The position numbers and the translations under genes were made by a program. From Candidatus Izimoplasma sp. ZiA1 (GTDB taxonomy: Bacteria; Bacillota_I; Bacilli_A; Izemoplasmatales; Izemoplasmataceae): a DNA stretch of 64,000 nucleotides. The first letter of the stretch is position 1. The number at the start of each line of letters is the position of its first letter. The notes beneath the pieces are model-generated. The model was not told the origin of the DNA. It saw only the letters and a program-made list of their open reading frames with translations, and did no database searches. This document shows, in pieces, positions 1-8,411 of this stretch. The stretch lies in contig NQYJ01000001.1 of assembly GCA_002285055.1 (NCBI GenBank), positions 1-64,000 of the forward strand. The letters are read 5' to 3'.

Positions 1-54
1 GTATTAGGCATGCCGCCAGCGTTTATCCTGAGCCAGGATCAAACTCTCCATAAA
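1..54 (-). rRNA. rrs: 16S rRNA, 5' end only
   Basis: Read on the minus strand the segment gives the conserved beginning of bacterial 16S rRNA, including GAGTTTGATCCTGGCTCAG and then the AACGCTGGCGGC block. The mature 5' end is placed near position 54 by analogy with Bacillus. The gene runs off the left edge, so only about 54 nucleotides are present. Confidence 0.97.
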
Positions 55-117
55 TTATATGAATTGTTTTGATTCTTATTTTAAATAATTCCTAAACTCA
101 AATTGACTTGTTCTATT

Positions 118-133
118 CAGTTTTCAAAGACCA
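118..133 (-). promoter_or_regulatory. rrn boxA antitermination signal
   Basis: On the minus strand this reads TGGTCTTTGAAAACTG, very close to the boxA sequence of Bacillus-type rRNA leaders (TGCTCTTTGAAAAC). It lies between the P2 promoter and the 16S 5' end, the expected place for loading the Nus antitermination complex. Confidence 0.75.
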
Positions 134-169
134 TTTCTCAGCACAACAAGTTTATTTGCGTGCTTTAAT

Positions 170-198
170 ATTCTACTTTATTTCGAATATCTTGTCAA
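170..198 (-). promoter_or_regulatory. rrn promoter P2
   Basis: Minus strand TTGACA at 193-198, 17-base spacer, TAGAAT at 170-175. It is the promoter closest to the 16S gene, about 120 bases upstream of the mature 5' end, and lies upstream of boxA. Confidence 0.88.
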
Positions 199-279
199 CA
201 CTTTTTTAAAACTTTTTGAAAGTTTTTTGTGTTGTTTTCAGTGCTACTTTTTAAACTTTGTTTTCACACTGCATTGAAA

Positions 280-308
280 ATTTTATCTCATGTCAAGCGA
301 CTTGTCAA
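280..308 (-). promoter_or_regulatory. rrn promoter P1
   Basis: Minus strand TTGACA at 303-308, 17-base spacer, TAAAAT at 280-285. It is a second consensus sigma-A type promoter placed in tandem with P2, as is usual for rRNA operons of low-GC Gram-positive bacteria. Confidence 0.85.
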
Positions 309-358
309 TACATAATTTAAATTATTTTATAAACTATTTTTGAAGGTCGATTAGGCAT

Positions 359-404
359 AAAAAATAGGTTGGTGAAATCAATATCTATGATTTCCCGAAC
401 CGCA
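359..404 (-). ncRNA. candidate ~46-nt terminated transcript upstream of rrn
   Basis: Starting just below the promoter at 411-439, the minus strand contains two 14-base arms (388-401 and 367-380) that pair at 12 of 14 positions around a 7-base loop, followed by six U residues (359-364). That is the form of an intrinsic terminator only a few bases after the start site. It could be a minimal RNA, an rRNA attenuator, or simply an insulator. No protein is encoded. Confidence 0.4.
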
Positions 405-410
405 ATATCA

Positions 411-439
411 AGTATATATAATATTAGCTTTTTTGTCAA
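411..439 (-). promoter_or_regulatory. third tandem consensus promoter upstream of rrn
   Basis: Minus strand TTGACA at 434-439, exact 17-base spacer, TATACT at 411-416. The predicted start near 404 is directly followed by a strong hairpin and U-run, so it may drive a tiny RNA or be an attenuated rRNA promoter. The stretch between proS and 16S otherwise holds no gene. Confidence 0.7.
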
Positions 440-460
440 TGGCTTTTACTTATTTTCTTA

Positions 461-489
461 AAATAAAAAGACCACGATGTGTGGTCTTT
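461..489 (-). terminator. terminator after proS
   Basis: Perfect 9-bp stem (467-475 with 481-489), 5-base loop, and a U-rich tail on the minus strand, directly after the proS stop. Confidence 0.9.
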
Positions 490-494
490 CTATA

Positions 495-1733
495 TTATAT
501 GTATTTTAAGATGTCTTCCGCGCTTACTAGGACTTTTTCTCCATCGTTACGATTCAAGAATTCAACGTTACCATCTACTGCATTTTTGCCAACTACTATT
601 CTAACTGGGATACCAATTAGATCTGCATCCTTAAATTTGCTACCAGCTCGTTCTTGTCTGTCATCTAACAACACTTGATATCCATTAGCAAGTAGTTCCT
701 TATATATAGAGTCAGCTAATTTGCATTGTGCTTCGTCTTTTGTGTTAACAGGAATAATGTGTACATCAAAAGGTTTAAGCTCCTCTGGCCAAAGTATTGC
801 GTCTTCAGTTGAATGTTGTTCGACACTAGCCATCAAAGTTCTACTTATTCCGATTCCGTAGCATCCCATAATCATTGCTTTTTGTTGACCATCCTTATTT
901 AAAAACTTAGCTCCCATAGTTTCAGAGTACTTTGTTCCTAGTTTAAAGATGTTCCCAACTTCAATTCCTTTAGCGGTTTTGATAGTTCCACCACATAAAG
1001 GACATTTGTCTCCTTCTTCTAATCCACTGTGTTCTTGGTTAGCAGCATAAGAACAGCTCATACAATAAGTAATAGTGTCTTCTCCAACTTCACTCATAAC
1101 CATAAACTCATCAGCTTCATCTCCACCAATTTGACCAGTATCACTAGCTACTATTTTGATATCTAATCCACATCTGTTAAAAATGTTAATATATGCTTGA
1201 GTAACTTTCTTATACCATACATCCAAATCCTCTTCAGATTCATGGAAAGTATAAAGGTCTTTCATAATGAATTCTCGACCTCTCATCAATCCGAATCTTG
1301 GTCTCATTTCATCTCTAAATTTTGTTTGGATTTGATATAAACCAATAGGTAATTTTTTGTATGAGTTAATATGATCTCGAACAACATCAGTAATAACTTC
1401 CTCATGTGTTGGCCCTAAACAAAAATCACGCTCTTTACGATCTTTTAATCTCATTAATTCTGGACCATATTTATCCCAACGACCAGACTCTTTCCATAAA
1501 TCAGAAGGTTGTAATGCAGGCATTAATAATTCACTACATCCAATCATATCTAATTCTTCTCTAATAATGTTTTCAATCTTCTTAATTATCTTATATCCAA
1601 CTGGTAAATAAGTATAGATACCTGATGCTGTTTGTTTGATCAAACCGCTTCTACTCATCAATCTATGACTTTTAACCTCTGCATCCTTTGGAGCATCTTT
1701 TAAAGTTGGAACGAACAATAAACTTTGTAACAT
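495..1733 (-). CDS. proS: prolyl-tRNA synthetase lacking the editing domain
   Basis: Class II synthetase that charges tRNA-Pro in the cytoplasm. The 412 residues hold motif 2 (FRDEMRPRFGLMRGREF), the motif 3 block (MGCYGIGISRTL) and the anticodon-binding domain with LLDDRQERAGSKF. Typical bacterial ProRS is about 570 residues because an INS editing domain of about 180 residues sits between motifs 2 and 3; here that stretch is reduced to about 25 residues, YCMSC and CPLCGG flanking a short loop. The two Cys pairs could make a zinc ribbon. The start ATG has GAGGTG upstream. It is the last gene of the uppS-cdsA-dxr-rseP operon and ends at a strong terminator. Confidence 0.95.
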   Translation of the reverse strand: MLQSLLFVPTLKDAPKDAEVKSHRLMSRSGLIKQTASGIYTYLPVGYKIIKKIENIIREELDMIGCSELLMPALQPSDLWKESGRWDKYGPELMRLKDRKERDFCLGPTHEEVITDVVRDHINSYKKLPIGLYQIQTKFRDEMRPRFGLMRGREFIMKDLYTFHESEEDLDVWYKKVTQAYINIFNRCGLDIKIVASDTGQIGGDEADEFMVMSEVGEDTITYCMSCSYAANQEHSGLEEGDKCPLCGGTIKTAKGIEVGNIFKLGTKYSETMGAKFLNKDGQQKAMIMGCYGIGISRTLMASVEQHSTEDAILWPEELKPFDVHIIPVNTKDEAQCKLADSIYKELLANGYQVLLDDRQERAGSKFKDADLIGIPVRIVVGKNAVDGNVEFLNRNDGEKVLVSAEDILKYI

Positions 1734-1743
1734 AATTTCACCT

Positions 1744-3273
1744 CTATTTAATATTAAATAATCTTTGTAGATCGTAAAAAGTTATATAAACAAATAATCC
1801 CATTAATAATATATACATTATATAATGTAGAGTATTTTCAATCTTACGATTTGGTTTTCTTCTAGTCACTGCTTCGTAACCTAAAAACACAAGTCTTCCA
1901 CCATCAAGTGCAGGAATCGGTAATAAATTAATTACTCCAAGATTAACACTTAATAAAGCCATCCATCCAAGCAGGCTAACAAAACCATTCTGTAAAGCTC
2001 TTGAAGTAATGTCAAAAATTCCTACAACTCCACTTAACTGACTAACATTTGTTGAATCATCATTGAATAATAAAGCTATGGTATCAAATATCAATGTTGA
2101 TGAATTTTTAACACCCACAAATCCACCTAATAAACTTTTGCCAAAATCAAACTCAAAATCAGGTGCAATACCTACCTTACTTAAAACCATTTCATATCCT
2201 GCAGTTTGTACATACTTTTCAGAAAATGCTATTATAGTAACTTCAACTTCAACTTCATCTCTAAGGACTGTAATATCAACAGTTGAACCATCATTATCTT
2301 TTTTTAACTCATTTGCAAAATCAAACCATGTAATTACTGAAACTCCATTAACATGAGTGATAATATCACCTTGTTCAAGTAATCCAAGTGAAGGCGAATC
2401 TTTTACAACATCACCAACTCTTAGCTCGTTAACAGCTCCCTCATCACTATGAATCCCAATTGTGTAGAAATACACTACTGGTGTAATTGTCACAGTAACT
2501 TCCTCACCATCTCTTAATATATCAAACTTAATCAAACGATCAGTAGGGTTTTCATCAAGAACATTTTTTATGTCATCCCAGTTTGATACTGGAAAGTCAT
2601 TAATCTCTACTATTTTATCTCCTGGTAATATTTGACCATAAGCTGGTAAAGTCTCATTAGTTGAGCCAATTGTGCTTTTATCCATTATCGGGAATCCAGA
2701 AAGTAATCCTACAACAATAAATAAGACGAAAGCTAAAGCAAAATTCATAAACGGACCTGCAAAGATTGATAAAAATCTTTGCATTTTTGTCTTGTTTTCA
2801 AAACTTCTATTATGTGGAGCAATTTGCAACTCTCTATTCTTAAAAACAAAGAATGCATCTCTTATTACTTCATAATCATTAATATATAACATTTCATCTT
2901 CATTACCCTTTAAATCAATCTTTTCAACAGTAATTAACTCATATTTCTCATATTCATCATTATCTACATCAAGAATAATTTTAGTAACTACATCTAAGTT
3001 ATTAGTGATTATTCTAACTTTGTCCCCTGGTTTAACAATTTCTTTCTCCATTTCCTCTCCAGCCATCATTACATATCCCCCAAAGGGAATAGCTCTAATA
3101 GAGAAAAGAGTCTCTCCTTTACGTTTACTGTAAAGAACAGGACCCATTCCTAAACTAAACTCGTGACATAAAATGTTTGCACGTTTAGCCATAATGAAAT
3201 GTCCAAACTCATGAATCATAATCACTAATCCAAGAACAAATAAAAATACAACCATATTAATTAAAAAACTCAT
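1744..3273 (-). CDS. rseP: RseP/RasP-family site-2 protease
   Basis: Intramembrane zinc metalloprotease that cuts membrane-bound substrates such as anti-sigma factors and signal-peptide remnants. The HEFGH zinc motif lies in the first membrane segment (about residue 21) and the second active-site motif, LPIPALDGG, lies near residue 456. Between them come an insert of about 100 residues, a membrane segment near 170-195, and two PDZ-like modules (about 200-270 and 275-350), each with a GD(I/K)I..(I/V)N core. At 509 residues it is longer than the usual 420-450. Genes uppS, cdsA, dxr, rseP and proS are a common order in Firmicutes, and spacing to proS is 10 bases. Confidence 0.93.
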   Translation of the reverse strand: MSFLINMVVFLFVLGLVIMIHEFGHFIMAKRANILCHEFSLGMGPVLYSKRKGETLFSIRAIPFGGYVMMAGEEMEKEIVKPGDKVRIITNNLDVVTKIILDVDNDEYEKYELITVEKIDLKGNEDEMLYINDYEVIRDAFFVFKNRELQIAPHNRSFENKTKMQRFLSIFAGPFMNFALAFVLFIVVGLLSGFPIMDKSTIGSTNETLPAYGQILPGDKIVEINDFPVSNWDDIKNVLDENPTDRLIKFDILRDGEEVTVTITPVVYFYTIGIHSDEGAVNELRVGDVVKDSPSLGLLEQGDIITHVNGVSVITWFDFANELKKDNDGSTVDITVLRDEVEVEVTIIAFSEKYVQTAGYEMVLSKVGIAPDFEFDFGKSLLGGFVGVKNSSTLIFDTIALLFNDDSTNVSQLSGVVGIFDITSRALQNGFVSLLGWMALLSVNLGVINLLPIPALDGGRLVFLGYEAVTRRKPNRKIENTLHYIMYILLMGLFVYITFYDLQRLFNIK

Positions 3274-3288
3274 ACTTTTTCACCCAAT

Positions 3289-4434
3289 CTAACTATATTT
3301 ACTTAAAACATAGTCTTTTACTTGTAAATCTTTTTCCAAAACTTTATTTAAATCTATGTTCAAATCATTCTCAAAATTATCTAAACAATGTTTAACAATC
3401 TCTTCAATTTCTAAGAATGTGATTTTTCCATTTAAAAACAATGATACTGCAGCTTCGTTTGCAGCATTCAAAATTGTTGGTTTTAATCCTTTTTCTTTCC
3501 CAGCATCAATAGCCATCTTTAATAATGGATATCTATCATATGAAAGTTCCTCAAAATTTAAACTACCTAGCTTCTTAAAATCTAATTTTTCTCCAGCGAA
3601 GGGAGTTCTTTTAGGATAATAAAGTGCATAATTAATTGGTATCCTCATATCAGGACTACCAAGATGTGCAATAATACTTGAATCCTTAAACATAACCATA
3701 GAATGTATTATACTTTCTTTATGCATAATTGTCTCTATTTTCTCATAACCTACATCAAAAAGGTAGTGAGCTTCAATTACTTCAAGACCTTTGTTCATCA
3801 TTGTAGCAGAGTCTATTGTTATTTTAGCACCCATACTCCAGTTTGGATGACTAAGTGCATCTTTAAGTGTAACATTTTTTAACTCACTTCTATCTTTATC
3901 TCTGAAACTTCCACCGCTTGCAGTTATAATTAGTTTCTCTATTTGCGAAGAACTTTCACCATTTAAACATTGCATAATTGCAGAATGTTCACTGTCAATA
4001 GGAATAAGACTGACATTATATTTATTTAGTAAGGGTTTAATTAACTCTCCACCAATTACTAATGTTTCTTTATTAGCTAGAGCGACGTTACGAGATGCTT
4101 TAATTGCCTCAACTGTGGGAATTAAACCAACACTCCCGACAACACTATTAATTACTAACACTTCTTCGTTTGAAGGGTATATAGCAGCTTCGACTAAACC
4201 ATCAATCCCAAATCCATAATTACATCTCGGATATATAGTTTTAAGTTCATCAATCAAATTTTTTGTACCCATGGAAACAAAAGAAGGATTAAACTCGTCA
4301 ACAATTTCCTTCATTTTATTTACGTTTCTATTACCAGAGACTGCAAGTACTTTAAAATCACGAGGGTTGTTTCTCACGATATCTAAAGTTTGAGTACCTA
4401 TACTTCCAGTAACTCCAAGAATAATTAAATTCAT
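3289..4434 (-). CDS. dxr: 1-deoxy-D-xylulose 5-phosphate reductoisomerase
   Basis: Converts DXP to 2-C-methyl-D-erythritol 4-phosphate with NADPH, the first committed step of the MEP isoprenoid pathway. The N-terminus has the nucleotide-binding ILGVTGSIGTQTLDI, and the catalytic domain has the SHPNWSMGAKITIDSATMMN block that holds metal- and substrate-binding residues. Length (381) is normal. It overlaps cdsA by four bases (ATGA-type junction). Its product line feeds the neighbouring uppS. Confidence 0.97.
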   Translation of the reverse strand: MNLIILGVTGSIGTQTLDIVRNNPRDFKVLAVSGNRNVNKMKEIVDEFNPSFVSMGTKNLIDELKTIYPRCNYGFGIDGLVEAAIYPSNEEVLVINSVVGSVGLIPTVEAIKASRNVALANKETLVIGGELIKPLLNKYNVSLIPIDSEHSAIMQCLNGESSSQIEKLIITASGGSFRDKDRSELKNVTLKDALSHPNWSMGAKITIDSATMMNKGLEVIEAHYLFDVGYEKIETIMHKESIIHSMVMFKDSSIIAHLGSPDMRIPINYALYYPKRTPFAGEKLDFKKLGSLNFEELSYDRYPLLKMAIDAGKEKGLKPTILNAANEAAVSLFLNGKITFLEIEEIVKHCLDNFENDLNIDLNKVLEKDLQVKDYVLSKYS

Positions 4435-5252
4435 AATACCTCAACTACTTTCGATACCAATAAAACAAACAAACCTAAAAAGATAGCAGAATCAAATCTG
4501 TCTAAAACTCCACCATGTCCTGGGAATATTTTAGAAAAATCTTTAATATCAAAAGCTCTCTTTAGTTTTGATGCTACTAAATCACCAATCTGCGAAACTA
4601 TACTAAACACTATTGTGAATAATCCTATTGAAAAAATATTAAGTTTTATACTTAATAATGATTCCATATCTAATAAATGAACGAATAAATATGCAAATAT
4701 TACCGAAAATACGATTCCACCAATTGAACCCTCAACTGATTTCTTAGGTGATATTTTTGGTGCTAGTTTTGTTTTACCAAAATTAACTCCTACCAAGTAT
4801 GCAAAAACATCTGTTGAAGTTGTAATCACAAATAAGAAGCCAATTGCTGCAAGAGAATCTATTCTTAAGATTGCTAAACTTGCAAAACCAATTGTAGGAT
4901 ACAATATCGTTATTAAACTGTTTCCAAAGTCTTTTGGACTATAACTTTCATTAAAAATCATTCCCATAGCAAATAATACAATGCTAAATAATATAGTGAT
5001 AAATAGATAATCAAAAGATGCCTCATACTCAAAATGAGCAATTAGACTCATAAATACTGACAAGCCTATTATACCTTCTATTAAAAACTTGCTTGTGTTA
5101 ATTTTGTGTTCATTATCAAACATCTTATTTAACTCATATATACTTACAATTGTAAGTAACCCCAACAATATTTGAGTATATAGTCCGCCTAATAAGAATA
5201 ACGGTACTAAAATAGCGACTAAAAAGATACCAGTAATTAATCTTGTCTTCAT
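4431..5252 (-). CDS. cdsA: phosphatidate cytidylyltransferase
   Basis: Integral membrane enzyme making CDP-diacylglycerol from phosphatidate and CTP for phospholipid synthesis. The protein is 273 residues with about eight hydrophobic segments and the C-terminal CdsA signature region (KDFSKIFPGHGGVLDRFDS), which holds the conserved Asp residues. It overlaps dxr at its 3' end and abuts uppS at its 5' end, so the three are translationally coupled. Confidence 0.95.
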   Translation of the reverse strand: MKTRLITGIFLVAILVPLFLLGGLYTQILLGLLTIVSIYELNKMFDNEHKINTSKFLIEGIIGLSVFMSLIAHFEYEASFDYLFITILFSIVLFAMGMIFNESYSPKDFGNSLITILYPTIGFASLAILRIDSLAAIGFLFVITTSTDVFAYLVGVNFGKTKLAPKISPKKSVEGSIGGIVFSVIFAYLFVHLLDMESLLSIKLNIFSIGLFTIVFSIVSQIGDLVASKLKRAFDIKDFSKIFPGHGGVLDRFDSAIFLGLFVLLVSKVVEVL

Positions 5253-5989
5253 TATTTTTTCTCCTTAAGTCCGCCAAACTTACGATCACGGTTTTGAAAA
5301 TTATCAAGTGCTTTTAACAACTCTTTTTTACTAAACTCTGGCCAAAACTTTTTAGTGAAATAAAGTTCGCTGTAAGCAAGTTGCCATAGTAAAAAGTTAG
5401 ATATTCTTTGTTCTCCACTTGTTCTAATCATAAGATCAAGTGGTGGTAACTCTTTTGTATATAAGTTACTAGCAATCATATCTTCATTTATATCACTAAT
5501 ATCGACATTGTTATCTTTTACATCTTTAGCAATTTGTTTCACAGCTTCAGTTATCTCAAAATGACTACCGTAATCAAAGCAAACATTCAAAATAAGACCC
5601 TCACGGTCCTTTGTTTTCTCTTCTATTTCCAGCATTAAATCATAGTTTACTTTACTCATACGATCTCTTCTACCAGAAAACATTACTCTAATGTCATTTT
5701 CTTTGAACTGACCTTTGTAGTCTTCAGTAAACTGTTTTGGTAGTTCCATTAAGTAATCTACTTCTTCTTTAGGTCGTTTCCAGTTTTCTGTACTAAATGC
5801 ATAAACACTTAATGCTTTAATCCCAAGTACATTACATGCAATTGTAATATTTTTAAGATTTAATGTTCCTCTTTTATGTCCAAGATTTCTTGGCATATTT
5901 CTTTTTTTAGCCCATCTCCCATTACCATCAAGTATTATGGCTATATGTTTAGGAATATATCTCCCTCTAACTTTGCTTTCTAAACTCAT
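5252..5989 (-). CDS. uppS: isoprenyl transferase (undecaprenyl diphosphate synthase)
   Basis: Cis-prenyltransferase that extends farnesyl diphosphate to the C55 lipid carrier. The motif ILDGNGRWAKKR holds the catalytic Asp near residue 20, and the C-terminal substrate site reads MIRTSGEQRISNFLLWQ. Length 245 is typical. It is the first gene of its operon. A TATAAT-like -10 lies in the upstream AT-rich stretch with a poor -35, and GAGGTG precedes the ATG. Confidence 0.96.
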   Translation of the reverse strand: MSLESKVRGRYIPKHIAIILDGNGRWAKKRNMPRNLGHKRGTLNLKNITIACNVLGIKALSVYAFSTENWKRPKEEVDYLMELPKQFTEDYKGQFKENDIRVMFSGRRDRMSKVNYDLMLEIEEKTKDREGLILNVCFDYGSHFEITEAVKQIAKDVKDNNVDISDINEDMIASNLYTKELPPLDLMIRTSGEQRISNFLLWQLAYSELYFTKKFWPEFSKKELLKALDNFQNRDRKFGGLKEKK

Positions 5990-6047
5990 AAATTACACCT
6001 CAATTCAGTAAGTTTATTATACATTATAATAGTTATTATTTCTATAT

Positions 6048-6081
6048 TAATAAAAGAAAAGACTACAATATTGTAGTCTTT
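6048..6081 (-). terminator. terminator after frr
   Basis: Inverted repeat AAAGACTACAA/TTGTAGTCTTT followed on the minus strand by a TTTTCTTTT tail, separating pyrH-frr from the uppS operon. Confidence 0.85.
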
Positions 6082-6082
6082 G

Positions 6083-6640
6083 TTAGATACTTGTAATGTC
6101 TTGTTCTTTATCTTTAACGATTGTATCGATTAAAGCAATGAACTTGTCAGTTAATTCTTGAACGTCTTCTTGATATCCTTTAGAATCATCTTCACTAATG
6201 CTATGGTCTTTTTCTAATTTTTTAAGGGCGTCATTAGCATCTCTTCTAACATTTCTAATTTGGATTTTCATTTCCTCGCCATGTTTTTTAACATCTTTAG
6301 CAAGCTGTTTTCTTGTCTCAGTTGTTAAAGCCGGGATTACAATACGTAATTGCTCACCCTCATTGTTTGGATTAACACCTAAATTTGCAGCTAAAATTGC
6401 TTTTTCAACTTCTTTTATAATTGAACGATCATAAGGTTTAATTAGTAATTGAGTTGGCTCAGGTACACTTATACTTCCAATTTGTCCAATAGGTGTTAAA
6501 GCTCCATAATACTCAACTTTAACTTCATCTAGCAATTTAGGATTTGCTCGTCCAGTACGTACTTTAGAAAATTCACGCTTCAAAGAATCAATTCTACTTT
6601 CCATTTTTTCTTCAGCTTCTAACAAAATCATATCTGGCAT
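6083..6640 (-). CDS. frr: ribosome recycling factor
   Basis: Splits post-termination ribosomes together with EF-G. The 185 residues match the family length and carry the hallmark RTGRANPKLLDEVKVEYYG near residues 27-45 and the C-terminal helix-bundle sequence ending in VKDKEQDI. It lies 10 bases after pyrH, the usual pyrH-frr pair, and is followed by an intrinsic terminator. Confidence 0.97.
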   Translation of the reverse strand: MPDMILLEAEEKMESRIDSLKREFSKVRTGRANPKLLDEVKVEYYGALTPIGQIGSISVPEPTQLLIKPYDRSIIKEVEKAILAANLGVNPNNEGEQLRIVIPALTTETRKQLAKDVKKHGEEMKIQIRNVRRDANDALKKLEKDHSISEDDSKGYQEDVQELTDKFIALIDTIVKDKEQDITSI

Positions 6641-6650
6641 AATCTCTCTC

Positions 6651-7364
6651 CTATCTTATTATTGTTCCAATATCTTCATTATCTGCAGCTTTTTTAATAT
6701 TTCCATCAACATTCATATCAAACACAATGATTTCAATATTATTATCTTTACATAGAGCCGCCGCAGTTGAGTCCATAACTTTTAAATCTTCTTCTAAAAC
6801 TTCATGATGTGTGAGTGCTTTATATTTTATTGCATCTTTATGATATCTTGGATCCTTATCATAAACTCCATCTGTTCCGTTTTTCGCCATTAATATCTTT
6901 TTAGCTCCTATTTCAGCAGCTCGTAATGCGCTTGTTGTATCAGTTGAGAAGTAAGGATTACCTGTTCCTCCACCAAAGATAACAATACGATCCTTTTCAA
7001 GATTACTAATTGCTTTTCTTCTAATATAAGGTTCAGCAACTTCAGGGATATTTAAACTAGTCATTGTTCTAGTTTCAACACCTAAAGCTTCTAAAGCATT
7101 TTGTAATGCAAGTGCATTCATGATTGTAGCAATCATACCCATGTAGTCAGCACTGCTTCGTTCCATTCCCATTTCACTAGCAGTTTTACCGCGCCAAATG
7201 TTTCCACCACCAACAATAACACCAATTTCTAAAGTTCCAAGATCATATGCAGCCTTGATTTCTTTAGCAATATGAGTTACAGTTTCTGGATCAATTACCA
7301 TTCCTCTATTTCCTGATAAAGCTTCACCACTTAACTTAATGATAATTCTTTCTCTTTTAATCAT
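6651..7364 (-). CDS. pyrH: UMP kinase
   Basis: Phosphorylates UMP to UDP, using an amino-acid-kinase fold. KLSGEALSG is near the N-terminus, with GGGNIWRG and the Asp-rich UMP/ATP binding block [14 protein letters not shown] downstream. The frame is open to 7397, but the ATG at 7364 is chosen: it has a strong GAGGAGG eight bases upstream and gives the conserved N-terminus [15 protein letters not shown] (237 residues). Confidence 0.96.
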   Translation of the reverse strand: MIKRERIIIKLSGEALSGNRGMVIDPETVTHIAKEIKAAYDLGTLEIGVIVGGGNIWRGKTASEMGMERSSADYMGMIATIMNALALQNALEALGVETRTMTSLNIPEVAEPYIRRKAISNLEKDRIVIFGGGTGNPYFSTDTTSALRAAEIGAKKILMAKNGTDGVYDKDPRYHKDAIKYKALTHHEVLEEDLKVMDSTAAALCKDNNIEIIVFDMNVDGNIKKAADNEDIGTIIR

Positions 7365-7380
7365 AATTACCCTCCTCACT

Positions 7381-7410
7381 AAAAATTTAGGACACAAAAA
7401 AGTGTCCTAA
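7381..7410 (-). terminator. terminator between tsf and pyrH
   Basis: Perfect 9-bp stem TTAGGACAC/GTGTCCTAA with a six-base loop, followed by ATTTTT on the minus strand. The short U-tract suggests partial read-through into pyrH, whose RBS begins only a few bases later. Confidence 0.75.
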
Positions 7411-7417
7411 GTTTTAT

Positions 7418-8293
7418 TTACTTGTTAACTTGTGCCATTACTTCACTTGCAAAGTCATCAACGCGTTTTTCAATTCCTTCTCCAACTTCTAAACGAGTGA
7501 AAGAAACGATTTTACTATTGAATTGTTTAACATATTTTTCAACAGTTAAATCTGGATTTTTAACGAAAGGTTGATTTACTAAACAAATTTCTTTAAGATA
7601 TTTATTTAATCTACCCATTACCATTTTTTCAACGATATTGGCAGGTTTACCTTCATTTAATGCTTCATTTGTTAATACTTGTTTTTCATGTTCTACTACT
7701 TCTGGGCTTACTTGTGATTGATCTAAATACTTAGGGTTAATTGCAGCTACATGCATTGAAACATCTTTTGCAACTTCTTCGTTCCCACCTTCTAATACAA
7801 CAAGTGAAACGATTCTTCCACCCATATGTTTATAAGCACCAAAATATTGTGAATCAGTTTTTGTAAATGTAGAAACTCTTCTTAAAGATAACTTTTCTCC
7901 AATTTTAGCAGTTGCATCAACTACGATTTCTCCAACTGTTTTACCATTCATTGGTACCACTAATGCTGTTTCTAAATCTGTAGCATCACTACTAATAATA
8001 GTCTCACCTAGACTAGAAAGTAAATCTAAGAACTCAGAGTTTTTTGCAACAAAGTCAGTTTCACTATTTAACTCAAATATGATTGCTTTGTTTCCATCTG
8101 CTATTACATTACATAAGCCTTCTGCAGCGATTCTGTCTGCTTTTTTAGCAGCTTTAGAAATCCCTTTTTCTCTTAACCAATCAATCGCTTGATCAATATC
8201 TCCACCAGTTTCTGTTAATGCTTTTTTACAATCCATCATCCCAGCACCAGTTTTGTCTCTTAATTGTTTTACTAAACTTGCAGTTATTGCCAT
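7418..8293 (-). CDS. tsf: translation elongation factor Ts
   Basis: Guanine-nucleotide exchange factor for EF-Tu. The N-terminal UBA-like domain has [20 protein letters not shown], the second signature is [12 protein letters not shown] near residue 75, and the core dimerisation domain follows. Length 291 is normal. The ATG has GGAGGAACC upstream. It follows rpsB but has its own promoter and terminator, so it can be expressed separately. Confidence 0.97.
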   Translation of the reverse strand: MAITASLVKQLRDKTGAGMMDCKKALTETGGDIDQAIDWLREKGISKAAKKADRIAAEGLCNVIADGNKAIIFELNSETDFVAKNSEFLDLLSSLGETIISSDATDLETALVVPMNGKTVGEIVVDATAKIGEKLSLRRVSTFTKTDSQYFGAYKHMGGRIVSLVVLEGGNEEVAKDVSMHVAAINPKYLDQSQVSPEVVEHEKQVLTNEALNEGKPANIVEKMVMGRLNKYLKEICLVNQPFVKNPDLTVEKYVKQFNSKIVSFTRLEVGEGIEKRVDDFASEVMAQVNK

Positions 8294-8327
8294 TTTTGGT
8301 TCCTCCTATCAATGTTTATCAATCAAT

Positions 8328-8356
8328 ATATTATCATATATTGGTCAATATATCAA
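8328..8356 (-). promoter_or_regulatory. tsf promoter
   Basis: Minus strand TTGATA at 8351-8356, 17-base spacer and TAATAT at 8328-8333, between the rpsB terminator and the tsf start. Confidence 0.65.
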
Positions 8357-8379
8357 TTTATTATATTTTAGATTTTAGA

Positions 8380-8405
8380 TAAAAAGGAGCGTCAAAGCTC
8401 CTTTT
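8380..8405 (-). terminator. terminator after rpsB
   Basis: Nine-base stem AAAAGGAGC/GCTCCTTTT with a 6-base loop and a U-run on the minus strand, immediately after the rpsB stop. Confidence 0.85.
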
Positions 8406-8411
8406 AAAGTT

